DNA of 64,000 bases. Source: Haloferax sp. Q22. GTDB taxonomy: Archaea; Halobacteriota; Halobacteria; Halobacteriales; Haloferacaceae. Position 1 is the first letter of the stretch, and each line of letters begins with the position of its first letter. Positions 13,440 to 23,198 of the stretch are shown here, in pieces. A program made the position numbers and the translations under genes. Where the stretch lies: assembly GCF_001482285.1 (NCBI RefSeq), contig NZ_LOEP01000023.1, forward strand, positions 56,228 to 120,227, read 5' to 3'. The notes below the pieces were generated by a model. It was not told where the DNA came from, did no database searches, and saw nothing but the letters and a program-made list of their open reading frames with translations.

Positions 13440-13449
13440 GGTTAAAGGG
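13440..13449 (-). promoter_or_regulatory. TATA-like box for the ABC exporter operon
   Basis: Minus strand CCCTTTAACC, centred about 27 nt upstream of the ATG at 13418. Confidence 0.55.
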
Positions 13450-13579
13450 TTTTAGGTGCAAAAATCACGGGCGATAACATTCCCGCGCAAAGCGGGGAGT
13501 CAGACGGAGGAGTCACATCGTCGTAGTCGTTCGATTCGGTCGGTATCGACGGTCGGTGTCGACGGCCGACGGGGCCGCT

Positions 13580-13852
13580 TCAGACCTCTTCGTCGGGGTC
13601 GTGGGAGTCGGCCATCTTCGTCGCTTCCGCCGCGTACCGCTCGCGCAGGTCGTCGTCGTCCACGGGTTCAAGGTTCTCGGTCGGCGCGTCGATGGCGGCG
13701 GTGACGGTCATCCGACGCTGGTGCATCACGGCCGCGGCGAGCTCCTTCCGGAGTTCGTACTCGCCGTCGGGCGTCGCGTAGATGAGGATGATGAGGTCTC
13801 GGTCGTCGTAGGACCGCTCGACCAACCAGAGTCGCGTCGTGTCGTCGCTCAT
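13580..13852 (-). CDS. Conserved haloarchaeal protein of 90 residues
   Basis: Function unknown. It is a soluble, acidic protein beginning MSDDTTRLWLVERSYDDRD. A short beta-rich stretch (LIILIYATPDGEYELRKELA) is followed by a helix and an acidic tail (SHDPDEEV). No cysteine cluster, helix-turn-helix or membrane segment is visible. It stands alone between the ABC exporter and the chemotaxis transducer, all on the same strand but separated by more than 60 bp. Confidence 0.7.
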   Translation of the reverse strand: MSDDTTRLWLVERSYDDRDLIILIYATPDGEYELRKELAAAVMHQRRMTVTAAIDAPTENLEPVDDDDLRERYAAEATKMADSHDPDEEV

Positions 13853-13918
13853 GGCCCGTGGTTCGGACGGGGTTCCCTTACGCGTGCCGGCATCGACGCC
13901 GACCGTTCGGAACCCGGC

Positions 13919-15439
13919 TCAGGAGCGATTGCCCGTCAGTTCCTCGACTTCCATGGCGAGCGCCGACAGCGCCTGCGTGCTCTCGTCGGTCGCGCTGACG
14001 ATGCTGTCGACCGCGCCCTCGGTCTCGACGGTCCGGTCGCGCACGTCCTCGATGGTCGCGGTCAGTTCCTCGACCGCCTCGGCCTGCTCGTCGGTCGCGC
14101 GGGAGACCTCCGCGACGCCGTCTGCGGCGGTGTCGATGGAGGTGGCGATTTCCTCGAACGCCGCCAGCATCTCGGAGATACGGTCGTCGGCGTGCTCGAT
14201 GCGGTCGTTCGACTCCGTCGCCGCGTGGACCGCCTCGCCGGTCTGCGACTGGATGTCCTCTATCTGCGCGGTGATGTCCTCGGTGTGCTGGCGCGTCTCG
14301 TCGGCGAGCGACTTGACCTCCTCTGCGACGACGGCGAACCCGTCGCCGTCCTCGCCGGCGCGGGCGGCCTCGATGTTCGCGTTGAGCGCGAGCAGGTTCG
14401 TCTGTTCGGCCACCTCGGAGATAACCTCCACGACCGCCTCAATGTCGTCCATGCGGCCGCCGAGTTCGGTCACGCGGTCGACGAGTTCGTCGCCCATCGT
14501 GACGACGCTCTCGGTCGCCTCTCGCGCCTCGCTGTTGGCCTCGCGGCCCTCGGCGGTCGCCTGCCGCGCCTCCGTGGCCGCCGCGTCGACCTCGTCAGCG
14601 GTCGCGGCGACCTCCTCCATCGTCGCGCTGAACTGCTGCATCTGGGTCGCGCCCTCGTCGAGGAGGTCGCGCTGTTCCTCGACGTTATCGACGATGGCGT
14701 CGGCCGCCGAGGCGGCCCGCGTGACCGCCGCGGTCGCCGTCTCCGTCTCGTCTTCGACGTTCGACGCCAGCGTCGAGAGATTCCGCGCCGTCTCGTTGAC
14801 CGCGTCGACGACGAGGTAGAGTTGGTCGTCGACGGCCCCGCTTTCGTCGATCGTCGCCCGCGCGCCCAGATTGCCCCGACTCAACTGGGTCAGCGTCGAC
14901 TCGACCTCGGAGACGAGCGCGGCGACCTCGCGGTGGCGCTCGACTTCAGTCGTCCGGTTGCGGACGGTCTGGAGGACGCCGACGAGGTCGTCACCCTCGT
15001 AGAGCGGCATCGCCGTGTGCCGGACGTGGCAGTCGTCGCCGTTCACGTCCGCAAACGTCTCCTCCGCGGCGTAGAGCAGGCGGTCGGAGTCGTCGAGTTC
15101 CACGCCGTCGAGTGTCGCCGCGTCGCGGGGGTTGTCGAGGACCTGCCCCGCGAGCACGCTGGCCGCGGAGTCGCCGTAGAAGGCATCACCGAGGTCGCGG
15201 CGGCCGAGCGCGGCGTCCGCGGACGTGCCGGTCAACGACTCGACGCCGGCGTTCCACGCCGCGATACGACCCTGCTCGTCGAGGACGAACGCCGGGAGAC
15301 CGACGCCGTCGAGCAGTACGTCGTCGTCGACGTTCAGGTCCGGCGCGTCGGTGGCGGAACCGGCGACGATTCCGCCGTCTGGTAACGGAGTCTCCTCACC
15401 GAACCACGAACGGACGCGTGAGAGTATACCAAGTGACAT
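13919..15439 (-). CDS. Soluble methyl-accepting chemotaxis transducer with PAS domain
   Basis: Signal transducer of 506 residues with no membrane helix, hence cytosolic. Residues about 40-165 are a PAS-like sensor (LPAFVLDEQGRIAAWNAGVESLTG, then PLYEGDDLVGVLQTVRNRT). A HAMP-like linker follows, then a long coiled-coil methylation region and the conserved hairpin EVISEVAEQTNLLALNANIEAARAGEDGDGFAVVAEEVKSLADE, which contacts CheA/CheW. Glu/Gln-rich heptads on both sides are potential methylation sites. It is divergent from uvrC with a 65-bp shared intergenic region. Confidence 0.93.
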   Translation of the reverse strand: MSLGILSRVRSWFGEETPLPDGGIVAGSATDAPDLNVDDDVLLDGVGLPAFVLDEQGRIAAWNAGVESLTGTSADAALGRRDLGDAFYGDSAASVLAGQVLDNPRDAATLDGVELDDSDRLLYAAEETFADVNGDDCHVRHTAMPLYEGDDLVGVLQTVRNRTTEVERHREVAALVSEVESTLTQLSRGNLGARATIDESGAVDDQLYLVVDAVNETARNLSTLASNVEDETETATAAVTRAASAADAIVDNVEEQRDLLDEGATQMQQFSATMEEVAATADEVDAAATEARQATAEGREANSEAREATESVVTMGDELVDRVTELGGRMDDIEAVVEVISEVAEQTNLLALNANIEAARAGEDGDGFAVVAEEVKSLADETRQHTEDITAQIEDIQSQTGEAVHAATESNDRIEHADDRISEMLAAFEEIATSIDTAADGVAEVSRATDEQAEAVEELTATIEDVRDRTVETEGAVDSIVSATDESTQALSALAMEVEELTGNRS

Positions 15440-15504
15440 TAGAGGCCACGTTTTAGAGCATCACAGGAGTATCTTTCGAGCAGATTATCAATTTGGATAA
15501 CTCC

Positions 15505-17322
15505 ATGGCGGATGGGATGGCCGAGTCGGCCGCCCCGCTCGACGCGTCAGCCTCAAGCCCTTCGCGCGGTAAGCCACCTCAGATGGACCCTGCCGCGGTC
15601 AGCGAACGAGCCAGCGCGCTTCCGTCGGACCCCGGCGTGTACCAGTTCGTCGCCGGCGACGCGGTGCTGTACGTCGGGAAGGCGGTCGATATCCGCGCCC
15701 GCGTCCGGTCGTACGCGGACCCTCGCTCGGAGCGCATCTCCCGGATGGTCGACCGCGCGGAGCACATCGACTTCGCCGTTACCGACACCGAGACGCAGGC
15801 GCTCCTCCTCGAAGCCAACCTCATCAAGCGCCACCAACCGCGCTACAACGTCCGCCTGAAAGACGACAAGTCCTACCCGCTCGTCCAACTGACGGCCCAC
15901 GCGGTCCCGCGCATCGAAGTCACCCGCGACCCCGAGGACTCCGCGACCGTCTTCGGGCCGTACACCGACAAGGGCCGCGTCGAGACGGTTGTGAAGGCCA
16001 TCCGCGAGACCTACGGCCTCCGCGGCTGTTCGGACCACAAGTATTCGAACCGCTCGCGGCCGTGTCTCGACTACGAGATGGGCCTCTGTACGGCCCCCTG
16101 TACCGGCGAGATATCGGAACGAGACTACCGCGAGGACGTTGAATCGGCAGTTCGCTTTTTCGAGGGCGAGACGGGCGTCCTCGCCGACCCGCTCCGCCGG
16201 GAGATGGAAGCCGCCTCACAGGACGCGGAGTTCGAACGCGCCGCCAACCTCCGCGACCGACTGGAGGTCGTCGAGTCGTTTCACGGCGCGGGTGAGGACG
16301 CCGTCTCGTCGCAGTCCGACGAGCGCGCCATCGACGTGCTCGGCGTCTCGCTCCGCGGCGACTCGGCGACCGTCGCCCGGCTCCACGCCGAGCGCGGCCA
16401 ACTGGTCGACCGGACCCGCCACCACCTCGACGCCCCGGAGGGCGAAGACCGCACGGCCGCCGTCCTCTCGGCGTTCCTCGCGCAGTTCTACGCCGAGCGC
16501 GAACTCCCCGACGCGGTCGTCCTCTCGGAGCATCCCGACGACGAGGACGTGGTCGCGTGGCTCGAATCGGAGGGTGTGGGCGTCCGCGTCCCCGGCGCGG
16601 GCCGCGAGGCGAAACTGGTCGAACTCGCCCTGAAGAACGCCCGCCGGCGCGCCGGCCGCGACGACGGACTCGCCACGCTCGCCCGCGAACTCGACCTCGA
16701 CGTGCGCCGCGTCTCCCGTATTGAGGGCTTCGACGTGAGCCACGCACAGGGCAAGGCCGTGGTCGGCAGCGACGTGTGCTTCGTCGACGGGAGCGCCGAA
16801 ACGTCGGACTACCGCCGGCGGCGACTCCCCGAGCGCAACGACGACTACGCGAACATGCGCGAACTCGTCCGCTGGCGGGCGACTCGCGCGCTGGAGGGCC
16901 GCGACGACCGCCCGGACCCCGATTTACTCCTCATCGACGGCGGCAAGGGGCAGTTGAACGCCGCACTCGACGCCCTCGACGAGACCGGCTGGGACGTGCC
17001 CGCCGTCGGCATCGCCAAGGACCGCGAACTGGTCGTCACGCCCGACCGGACGTTCGACTGGCCGGACGACGCGCCGCACCTGCACGTCCTCCAGCGCGTC
17101 CGCGACGAGGCCCACCGCTTCGCCGTCCAGTACCACCAGACGCTCCGCGACGAGGTGAAGACCGTCCTCGACGACGTGCCCGGCGTCGGCGAGAAGACCC
17201 GCCGGGCGCTCCTCACGCGGTTCGGGAGCGTCGAAGGGGTTCGCGAGGCGTCCGTGGAGGACCTGACCGACGTGCCCGGCGTCGGCGAGAAGACGGCCGC
17301 GGAGCTGAAGCGGCGGCTCTGA
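15505..17322 (+). CDS. uvrC: Excinuclease ABC subunit C
   Basis: Dual-incision nuclease of nucleotide excision repair, 605 residues from the ATG at 15505. It has the N-terminal GIY-YIG nuclease ([17 protein letters not shown]), a central UVR motif ([18 protein letters not shown]) that meets UvrB, the RNase H-like second nuclease ([33 protein letters not shown]), and C-terminal tandem helix-hairpin-helix motifs ([13 protein letters not shown] and [13 protein letters not shown]). A second in-frame ATG at 15583 ([15 protein letters not shown]) fits the family start better and may be the true one; the first 26 residues are low complexity. uvrB is at 56377 in the same window. Confidence 0.95.
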   Translation: MADGMAESAAPLDASASSPSRGKPPQMDPAAVSERASALPSDPGVYQFVAGDAVLYVGKAVDIRARVRSYADPRSERISRMVDRAEHIDFAVTDTETQALLLEANLIKRHQPRYNVRLKDDKSYPLVQLTAHAVPRIEVTRDPEDSATVFGPYTDKGRVETVVKAIRETYGLRGCSDHKYSNRSRPCLDYEMGLCTAPCTGEISERDYREDVESAVRFFEGETGVLADPLRREMEAASQDAEFERAANLRDRLEVVESFHGAGEDAVSSQSDERAIDVLGVSLRGDSATVARLHAERGQLVDRTRHHLDAPEGEDRTAAVLSAFLAQFYAERELPDAVVLSEHPDDEDVVAWLESEGVGVRVPGAGREAKLVELALKNARRRAGRDDGLATLARELDLDVRRVSRIEGFDVSHAQGKAVVGSDVCFVDGSAETSDYRRRRLPERNDDYANMRELVRWRATRALEGRDDRPDPDLLLIDGGKGQLNAALDALDETGWDVPAVGIAKDRELVVTPDRTFDWPDDAPHLHVLQRVRDEAHRFAVQYHQTLRDEVKTVLDDVPGVGEKTRRALLTRFGSVEGVREASVEDLTDVPGVGEKTAAELKRRL

Positions 17323-17331
17323 AACGAGGGG

Positions 17332-18258
17332 CTACGCCTCGAACACCGGCGAACGAAACACGAGCGCCGCGGCGACGAAGACCCACGGAACGACAGTGAC
17401 GACGCCGACGGCGGTCGGACCAAGTAACGATGGCGCGCCGGTCGTCGCGAAGACGACCCCGAGGCTCCCGAAGGCGTTGAACATGCCGTGACCGAGCGTC
17501 GCGGGCCACACCGAGTCGGCGCGGAGCGCGACCCACGCGAGGAACACCCCGACCATCGTCGTCATCCAGACCATCGCCAGAAAGCCGGTCCACGGCGCGA
17601 CGGGGTAGTCGAACCCGTAGTTGTAGCCGAGCGCGATGAGCGGCCAGTGCCACGCGCCCCAGACGACGCCCAGAAGGAGGATCGCCCGGCGGGGACCGAG
17701 CGGGAGGAGCTTCTGCAGGAGGTACCCCCGCCAGCCGAACTCCTCGCCGAAGGCGAAGGCGGTGTTCACCGTCGCACCGAGGACGAGCGCCTGTACGACC
17801 TGTGCGACCAAGACGAGTTCGAACGACGTGCCCGCCGGGAGAACTCCGCGGAGCGCCGTCGCGTCGGGGTCGAAGTACGCCGGAAAGAGCGCGAAGAACA
17901 GCGCCGCACCGACGGCGATGAACAGACCGGGGACGAGCCACGCGAGGAGGTAGGTTCCGACGTTCGACCGAACCGCAGGGCGAATCTGCAGGTCGGCCCA
18001 TCCCTCCCCGGTGACGAGTCGGGTGACGACGTTCGCGACCGACGGCGAGAACATGTAGAACGTGCTGACGAGCACGAGCCACAGCGGGAGTCCGAGGGCG
18101 ACCGGCGGCGAATTCGTCAAGCCGCCGGTGAGAGACACGGCCAGCGCGGTCGCGCCCGCGAGGCCGAAGGCGACGAGGAGAAAGACGGAGACGCGACGGG
18201 GCTCAAACGACTCGGCGCGCGCGTTCGGTTCCGTCCGACCGTCCCCAACTGTAGACAT
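17332..18258 (-). CDS. CPBP family intramembrane metalloprotease
   Basis: Membrane protein of 308 residues with about eight helices. The CPBP/abortive-infection signatures are complete: Glu172-Glu173 with Arg178 in GEEFGWRGYL, His204 in GAWHW, and His257 with Asn261 in LGHGMFNAF. The family cleaves or processes transmembrane substrates; no specific substrate is evident. The gene is convergent with uvrC, only 9 bp between stops. A TATA-like CGTTATCCC lies about 28 nt before the ATG. Confidence 0.9.
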   Translation of the reverse strand: MSTVGDGRTEPNARAESFEPRRVSVFLLVAFGLAGATALAVSLTGGLTNSPPVALGLPLWLVLVSTFYMFSPSVANVVTRLVTGEGWADLQIRPAVRSNVGTYLLAWLVPGLFIAVGAALFFALFPAYFDPDATALRGVLPAGTSFELVLVAQVVQALVLGATVNTAFAFGEEFGWRGYLLQKLLPLGPRRAILLLGVVWGAWHWPLIALGYNYGFDYPVAPWTGFLAMVWMTTMVGVFLAWVALRADSVWPATLGHGMFNAFGSLGVVFATTGAPSLLGPTAVGVVTVVPWVFVAAALVFRSPVFEA

Positions 18259-18369
18259 ACGAGAACTATCGACCGGCGACGGGATAACGGTTGACCCCGC
18301 GGAGACACGCGTGTCGGCGGGGAAGCCGCGGCGACCGCAAAAAGTCGGTGTGTTACGAGCCGAAGCGGC

Positions 18370-19284
18370 TTACGCGATTTTGTTGTACTGGTCGCGGAGC
18401 TTCTCGGCCGCGTCGTCCATGAGGTCGGCCTCGTAGTCGTCGAGGTCCCACTCGACGACCTCCTCGATGCCGTTCGAGCCGAGTTTGACGGGGACGCCGA
18501 AAGCGGTGTCCTCGTAGCCGAACTCGCCGTCGAGAACGAGCGAACCGGGGAGCACTTCGCCGGTGTCGTGCAGGACGGCCTCGACCATGTGGGCGACGCC
18601 GGTCGCCGGGCCCCACTGGGTCGCGCCCTTGCGCTCGATGACGTCCATGGCGGACTCTTGGAGATCGCCGAGAATCTCTTCTTTCTCGTCGCCGGAGAAC
18701 TCGGGGTCGTTGCCGTCGACACGGACCTTCGAGAAGACGGGCACCTGCGCGTCGCCGTGCTCGCCGAGGATGGTCGCGTCAACGTTCTTGACCGGCACGT
18801 CGAAGCGCTGGCTCAGGACGTAGCGGAAGCGGGCGGAGTCGAGGCGGCCGCCGAAGCCGATGACTTTGTGGCGGTCACGGTCGCCCGTCTCGTAGAGGTG
18901 GCGGTTGAGCAGGTCGACGGGGTTCGACGTGGTGATGGAGACGAAGTCGTCGTTGTGCTCCGCGAGCGAGGAGCCGATGTCGTCCATGATGGGGGCGTTG
19001 TCGCCCGCGAGGTCGATGCGGGTCTGTCCCGGCTGCCGCGGGATGCCCGCCGTGATGACGACCACGTCGGAGCCGGCGGTGTCCTCGTAGCCGCCCTGCG
19101 TCACGACCGTGTTGGAGTCGTACGCGATGCCGTGGTTCGTGTCCGCCGCCTGTCCGACCGTCTTGTCTTCCATCTTCGGGATGTCGACGAACACGAGTTC
19201 GTCACAGACATCGCGAAGCGCGAGGTTGTACCCAGCCGCGGCGCCGACCGTCCCGGCCGCACCAATCACGCTAACTTTCGTCAT
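18370..19284 (-). CDS. mdh: Malate dehydrogenase (NAD), LDH-like
   Basis: Cytosolic TCA-cycle enzyme of 304 residues, the known size of haloarchaeal malate dehydrogenase of the LDH-like group. Visible are the NAD-binding GAAGTVG (8-14) and Asp34, the substrate arginines in IPRQPGQTR, Asp149 and Arg152, and the catalytic His176 in GEHGDAQVP. Arg83 in the active-site loop supports malate/oxaloacetate rather than lactate as substrate. A TATA-like stretch (rc ACGTTTACTC, 19311-19320) is centred about 31 nt before the ATG. Confidence 0.96.
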   Translation of the reverse strand: MTKVSVIGAAGTVGAAAGYNLALRDVCDELVFVDIPKMEDKTVGQAADTNHGIAYDSNTVVTQGGYEDTAGSDVVVITAGIPRQPGQTRIDLAGDNAPIMDDIGSSLAEHNDDFVSITTSNPVDLLNRHLYETGDRDRHKVIGFGGRLDSARFRYVLSQRFDVPVKNVDATILGEHGDAQVPVFSKVRVDGNDPEFSGDEKEEILGDLQESAMDVIERKGATQWGPATGVAHMVEAVLHDTGEVLPGSLVLDGEFGYEDTAFGVPVKLGSNGIEEVVEWDLDDYEADLMDDAAEKLRDQYNKIA

Positions 19285-19490
19285 ACCACATTAACCAGGC
19301 TGTGGATTCCGAGTAAACGTTTCGAAACGGGCACCGAAGCGCCGTCTGTCGATTATCTATTCGTCAGTCGTCGAATTTCGACCGACAGCGGCGGGGTGTC
19401 GTCGGCCGCGAGAGCCGGTGAAACCGCCGGTGACGGAACCACCCGAACGACGCCGTGGGGTTTTTCGACACACGTCGCGTCCACACGCAC

Positions 19491-20183
19491 ATGAGCGACT
19501 TCGACAAGGAAGCAGAGCGCCAGCGACTTCGGGAGAAGTACGAGCGAGACGAGAAGAAGCGCCGTTCGACCCAGCGCATGAGCGAGTTGCTCCTCAAGGG
19601 CGCGACGATGACGAACAAGCACTGCGACAACTGCGGCGACCCGCTGTTCCGCTACGAGGGGCAGGTGTTCTGTCCGACCTGTCAGGGCGAAGGGCAGGCC
19701 GCGGCGAGCGCGGACCAAGATGCCGAGCAGGCAGCCGAGGCGGCCGTCGAAGCCGATGCGGCGGAGAGAGAGGTCGAGGCCTCGTCTGGCGGGGCATCCG
19801 AGTCCGTAGAGAGCGCCGAGGCGGCGACCGGCGCTGCGGCCGTCAACGCCGAGGCGTCGGACTCCGAGCGACCGCAGGCCGGAGCGCGACAACCGGCGCA
19901 GGCTCGGGAGAACCGCGTCGCCGACGAGGTGCGCCATGACCCTACCGGCGCGAACGGGCGCGCCGCGACACCGACGCGCGCGAGAAGTGCAGGCGAGCAG
20001 GGGGCCGGGCGGCGTGCGCCCCGTGAGGTCGCCGGCGACGTGACCGACGCGCGGGAGTCGCTCGTGCGGACGCTGACGTGGGCCGCCGAGCGCGCCGAGT
20101 CGACCGACGACCCGCGGCGGGCGACCGAGTATCTGACCGCCGCGCGCGAAGCCGCCGAGGCTATCTCCGCGCTCGACCGATAA
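19491..20183 (+). CDS. Autoantigen p27-type zinc-finger protein
   Basis: A 230-residue protein of the Sjogren/scleroderma autoantigen 1 family. The N-terminal 75 residues hold a charged helix (KEAERQRLREKYERDEKKRR), the motif SELLLKGATMTNKHC and a four-Cys zinc ribbon (CDNCGDPLFRYEGQVFCPTC). A long Ala/Glu-rich, probably disordered linker of about 110 residues follows, then a C-terminal helical domain (VRTLTWAAERAESTDDPRRATEYLTAAREAAEAISAL). Its role in archaea is unknown. The ATG at 19491 is the conserved start; an upstream in-frame ATG would add 12 atypical residues. Confidence 0.88.
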   Translation: MSDFDKEAERQRLREKYERDEKKRRSTQRMSELLLKGATMTNKHCDNCGDPLFRYEGQVFCPTCQGEGQAAASADQDAEQAAEAAVEADAAEREVEASSGGASESVESAEAATGAAAVNAEASDSERPQAGARQPAQARENRVADEVRHDPTGANGRAATPTRARSAGEQGAGRRAPREVAGDVTDARESLVRTLTWAAERAESTDDPRRATEYLTAAREAAEAISALDR

Positions 20184-20275
20184 GCGACCGGCGCACCGTC
20201 ATCGCTCTCGGCGGTTGAGATCGCCATACTGCAGTCCCTCTGTTTCGGGGCCGCGCACTCATTCTCGTCGGCGCT

Positions 20276-22855
20276 TCAGCGGTACTCCGAGCCGACGACC
20301 TCGCGGATTCGCTCGGCGGTGACTTGACCGACGCCGCGGACCGCTTTGAGGTCGTCCTCGTTGGCGGTCATCACCGCCTCGACGCTCCCGAACGCTTCGA
20401 GCAGGGTCCGCGCCGTGACCGGACCGATGTCGGCGATGGCGGAGACGACGTACTCCTGTTGTTCGTCGAGCGTCTTCGCGCTCTTGCCGCCGTGGACGCT
20501 CACGGTGCGCTCGCGGTCCGTCTGCTCGCGGGTGGCGATGGTCGCCAGCATCTCCGCGGTGTCGTCTTCGTCCTCGGTGAACAGCACGCTCACGTTGAAG
20601 TCGACCGCGACCGACGACAGCGCCCCGCGAATCGCGCCGGGGTGGATGTTGCGCTCCTCGTAGAGGTCGCGGCCCTCGATGATGAGAAGCGGCCGGGCGT
20701 AGTGGCGCGTGAGGTCCGCTACCTGTTCGAATATCGACCGGTCGCCGCCCGTGAGCGTGTCGAGGAAGTCCGAGACGCTCTTTCGCTCGACCGCGACCCG
20801 GTCCGAGAGGACGTAATCGCCGACAGCGAGCGTCTCCAGTCGGGTCGTCAGGTCCTCGCGCTTCGAGAGGGTTCGGGCGATGTTGGAGTCGAGTTCGCGC
20901 TGGTCGACGACGATTTCGACGGTCTCCTCGTCGTCCGTTCCCGCCGTAGCGACGGTGGCCGGTTCGTCCGACTCGTCGGCTTCGGACTCCGGCGAGGGGT
21001 CGGTATCCGAGTCGGCCGGGTCGCCGTCCCCATCAGCGGACTCCTCGTCGCCGTCCTCCGCCCGCGCCAACTCCTCGTCAGAGGGACCGAAGTCGGCGAG
21101 GCCGGACTGCCCGTCCGAGTCGGTCGTCGCGGCGGCCGCGGTCTGTCCGTTCGAGGCGGACGACGCGGCGGCCGACGCCCCGTTTGCACCGTTCTCGGTC
21201 GCGTCGTCGACCCCCCCGTTTCCGGTGGAACTCCCCGCGTTGCCGCCGGAGTTTCCGTCGTCTCCCGCGAACGCCGAGAGGTCGCGCTGGGAGGGGTCGA
21301 GTTCCGCCTCGAGGTCGTCGGCCGCGCCCTTGAGGTCGCGAAGCTCGTTTTGCATCGTCTTCTCGCGGCGGCGCGATATCCAGAAGTACGCCTCGTCGCG
21401 GGTGTCCTCCGCGAGGAGGACGACCACGCGGCCGTCGGCCTGCCGGCCGGTCCGACCCTTCCGCTGGATGGACCGGATGGCCGTCGGCACAGGTTCGAAA
21501 AAGAGCACGAGGTCGACCTCGGGCACGTCGAGGCCCTCCTCCGCGACGGAGGTCGAGACCAGCACCTCGAACTCGCCGTTTCGGAACTTGTCGAGGGTCT
21601 CCTGCTGTTCGTTCTGCGTCATCCCGTCGGAGCCCTCGCGGTCGCCCTGTCCGACGAACCGCCGGACAGAGAAACTCTCCGAGAGGAACTCCGTGAGCGC
21701 CTCGGCCGTGTCGCGGGACTCGGTGAAGACGATGACGCGCTCGCCATCCTGAATGCCGAGCGTCTCCGCGAGGAGGATGCGCGTCTTCCTGAACTTCGGG
21801 TGGAGGCCGTCGAACGACTCGGCTTTCCGCATCGCCTCGCGGACCTTCGGTTCGGCGACGAGTCGCTGGCTGGCCTTCGACGCGCCCGACGACCGGGCCG
21901 CGTTACGCTGGCGCTCGAAGTACCGCCGGACCGACTCGACCGATTGGGTCTCCACGAGTTCGACAGCCCGGCGGAGCTTCATCACCTCCGCGTGCGTGGA
22001 CATCCCCTTGTAGCCCTCCGACTTGTCCGCGTTCATCAGCCGCTGTAGCTCCGCGCGCATCCGGTTGAGCTTCTTCTGCGAGATATCGGGCTTCGTCGAC
22101 TTGGTGACGCCCAACTGCTTGAGCTTCTCCAGTCGGTCGGTGATGACCTCGTTGAGGGCGTCGCGTATCTCCAGAATCTCGTCGGGGAGTTGGATACGGT
22201 TCCACTCCACGTCCGTGTCGTGGGTGTACTCCGACACGTCGGCGTCCTCCTCGGTCATCACCTCCACGTCGACGATACCGAGGTTCTCACAGACTTCGAG
22301 GATGGCCTCCTCGTCGCCACCGGGCGAGGCGCTCATCCCCGTGACGAGCGGGTCTTCGGCATCGGCGTGGTAGCGCTCTGCGATATAGACGTAGGCGTAG
22401 TCGCCGCTCGCGCGGTGGCACTCGTCGAAGGTGAGGTGCGTCACGTCCCGAAGCGAGATGCGGTTGCCGATGAGGTCGTTTTCGATGACCTGCGGCGTGG
22501 CGATGACGATCTGGGCCTCCTGCCAGAGCGCGGCTCGGTCGTCGGGCCGAACGTCGCCGGTGAAGACGACGATTTCGTCGTCCGGGACGTTCAGCGCCTC
22601 GCGGTAGAAGTCGGCGTGCTGCTGGACGAGCGGCTTCGTCGGCGCGAGAAACAGCGACTTCCCGCCGACGTCGTAGAGCCGTTGGGCCGTGACGAGCAGA
22701 CTGACGGTCGTCTTCCCGAGACCGGTGGGGAGACAGACCAGCGTGTGGCCGTTGCGCGCGGTACCGGCGAGGCGAATCTGATAGAGCCGTCGCTCGATGA
22801 ACGACGGCGCGAGTAGCGGGTGGTCCACGTACGCAACGTCCTCGGAGGCCGGCAT
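20276..22855 (-). CDS. hef: Hef helicase-nuclease (FANCM/XPF-like)
   Basis: Fork-processing enzyme of 859 residues with a superfamily 2 helicase fused to an XPF-type nuclease. The helicase part shows Walker A PTGLGKTT (Lys48), a DECH box (144-147), motif III-like GMSASPGGDE and motif VI QRKGRTGRQADGR. A low-complexity acidic/Ser/Asn linker spans about residues 525-645. The nuclease core is VDQRELDSN and VERKSVSDFLD, followed by tandem helix-hairpin-helix motifs at the C-terminus (IGPVTARTLLEAFG, VRGVGQVTAERIREV). In H. volcanii, Hef works in replication restart in parallel to Hjc. A TATA box is centred 28 nt upstream of the ATG. Confidence 0.97.
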   Translation of the reverse strand: MPASEDVAYVDHPLLAPSFIERRLYQIRLAGTARNGHTLVCLPTGLGKTTVSLLVTAQRLYDVGGKSLFLAPTKPLVQQHADFYREALNVPDDEIVVFTGDVRPDDRAALWQEAQIVIATPQVIENDLIGNRISLRDVTHLTFDECHRASGDYAYVYIAERYHADAEDPLVTGMSASPGGDEEAILEVCENLGIVDVEVMTEEDADVSEYTHDTDVEWNRIQLPDEILEIRDALNEVITDRLEKLKQLGVTKSTKPDISQKKLNRMRAELQRLMNADKSEGYKGMSTHAEVMKLRRAVELVETQSVESVRRYFERQRNAARSSGASKASQRLVAEPKVREAMRKAESFDGLHPKFRKTRILLAETLGIQDGERVIVFTESRDTAEALTEFLSESFSVRRFVGQGDREGSDGMTQNEQQETLDKFRNGEFEVLVSTSVAEEGLDVPEVDLVLFFEPVPTAIRSIQRKGRTGRQADGRVVVLLAEDTRDEAYFWISRRREKTMQNELRDLKGAADDLEAELDPSQRDLSAFAGDDGNSGGNAGSSTGNGGVDDATENGANGASAAASSASNGQTAAAATTDSDGQSGLADFGPSDEELARAEDGDEESADGDGDPADSDTDPSPESEADESDEPATVATAGTDDEETVEIVVDQRELDSNIARTLSKREDLTTRLETLAVGDYVLSDRVAVERKSVSDFLDTLTGGDRSIFEQVADLTRHYARPLLIIEGRDLYEERNIHPGAIRGALSSVAVDFNVSVLFTEDEDDTAEMLATIATREQTDRERTVSVHGGKSAKTLDEQQEYVVSAIADIGPVTARTLLEAFGSVEAVMTANEDDLKAVRGVGQVTAERIREVVGSEYR

Positions 22856-22877
22856 CGGTGACGATTACTCGTCCTTG

Positions 22878-22887
22878 CCGATAAGGG
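22878..22887 (-). promoter_or_regulatory. TATA-like box of hef
   Basis: Minus strand CCCTTATCGG, centred about 28 nt upstream of the hef ATG at 22855. Confidence 0.55.
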
Positions 22888-22941
22888 TTCGCAGAGCGGG
22901 GTGAAAGTAAAGCAGTCCGCCGGTGGAAACCGCGGCGGTCG

Positions 22942-23055
22942 TTACCCCGCGCTGTCGGCGGTGTCGAGGTCGGGGTCGTCTGGTCGCGCGGACGGGAGCG
23001 ACGCCCCGAGGAGCGACGCCCACTCGGCGACCTTTTCGTTGTGCGGATTGGACAT
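22942..23055 (-). CDS. Small 37-residue protein upstream of hef
   Basis: A short open frame beginning MSNPHNEKVAEWASLLGASL and ending in an acidic, Pro/Asp-rich tail before TAA. Support is a clear TATA box (rc GTTATATA at 23091-23098) at a suitable distance, haloarchaeal codon use and an acidic composition. There is no membrane helix or cysteine. It is followed by hef in the same direction after 86 bp, but hef has its own TATA box. Function unknown. Confidence 0.6.
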   Translation of the reverse strand: MSNPHNEKVAEWASLLGASLPSARPDDPDLDTADSAG

Positions 23056-23090
23056 AGCGCTTCCCCAAGGAGATATACTCTCAACTATCG

Positions 23091-23098
23091 TATATAAC
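23091..23098 (-). promoter_or_regulatory. TATA box of the 37-residue gene
   Basis: Minus strand GTTATATA, centred about 39 nt before the ATG at 23055, predicting a leader of about 12 nt. A second AT-rich stretch (rc AGTATATCT) lies closer to the ATG, too near to be the main box. Confidence 0.5.
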
Positions 23099-23149
23099 GA
23101 TTGTGCCGATTCGACGGACGGACTCGTACGCGAGACTGGGGGTCGGCGT

Positions 23150-23170
23150 TCCACCGGAAACAACGGGGTC
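23150..23170 (+). promoter_or_regulatory. ORB-like element (outlying)
   Basis: TTCCACCGGAAAC then AACGGGGT, 20 of 21 positions matching the ORB consensus derived from the origin sites. It lies in the short gap between the oapC stop and the 37-residue gene promoter, 3.8 kb left of orc1. Confidence 0.5.
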
Positions 23171-23198
23171 AAAAAATCAGGTCGCGCGAGGAACGCGC

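Noticed and set aside
13556..15385. 609-codon plus-strand frame opposite the chemotaxis transducer and the 90-residue gene
   Set aside because: Same antisense artefact; the minus strand has complete PAS and MCP signatures.
21210..21230. ORB-like match inside hef (minus strand TTCCACCGGAAAC then GGGGGGGT)
   Set aside because: It lies in the coding low-complexity linker, where GC-rich runs make chance matches likely; listed here only for comparison with the intergenic boxes.
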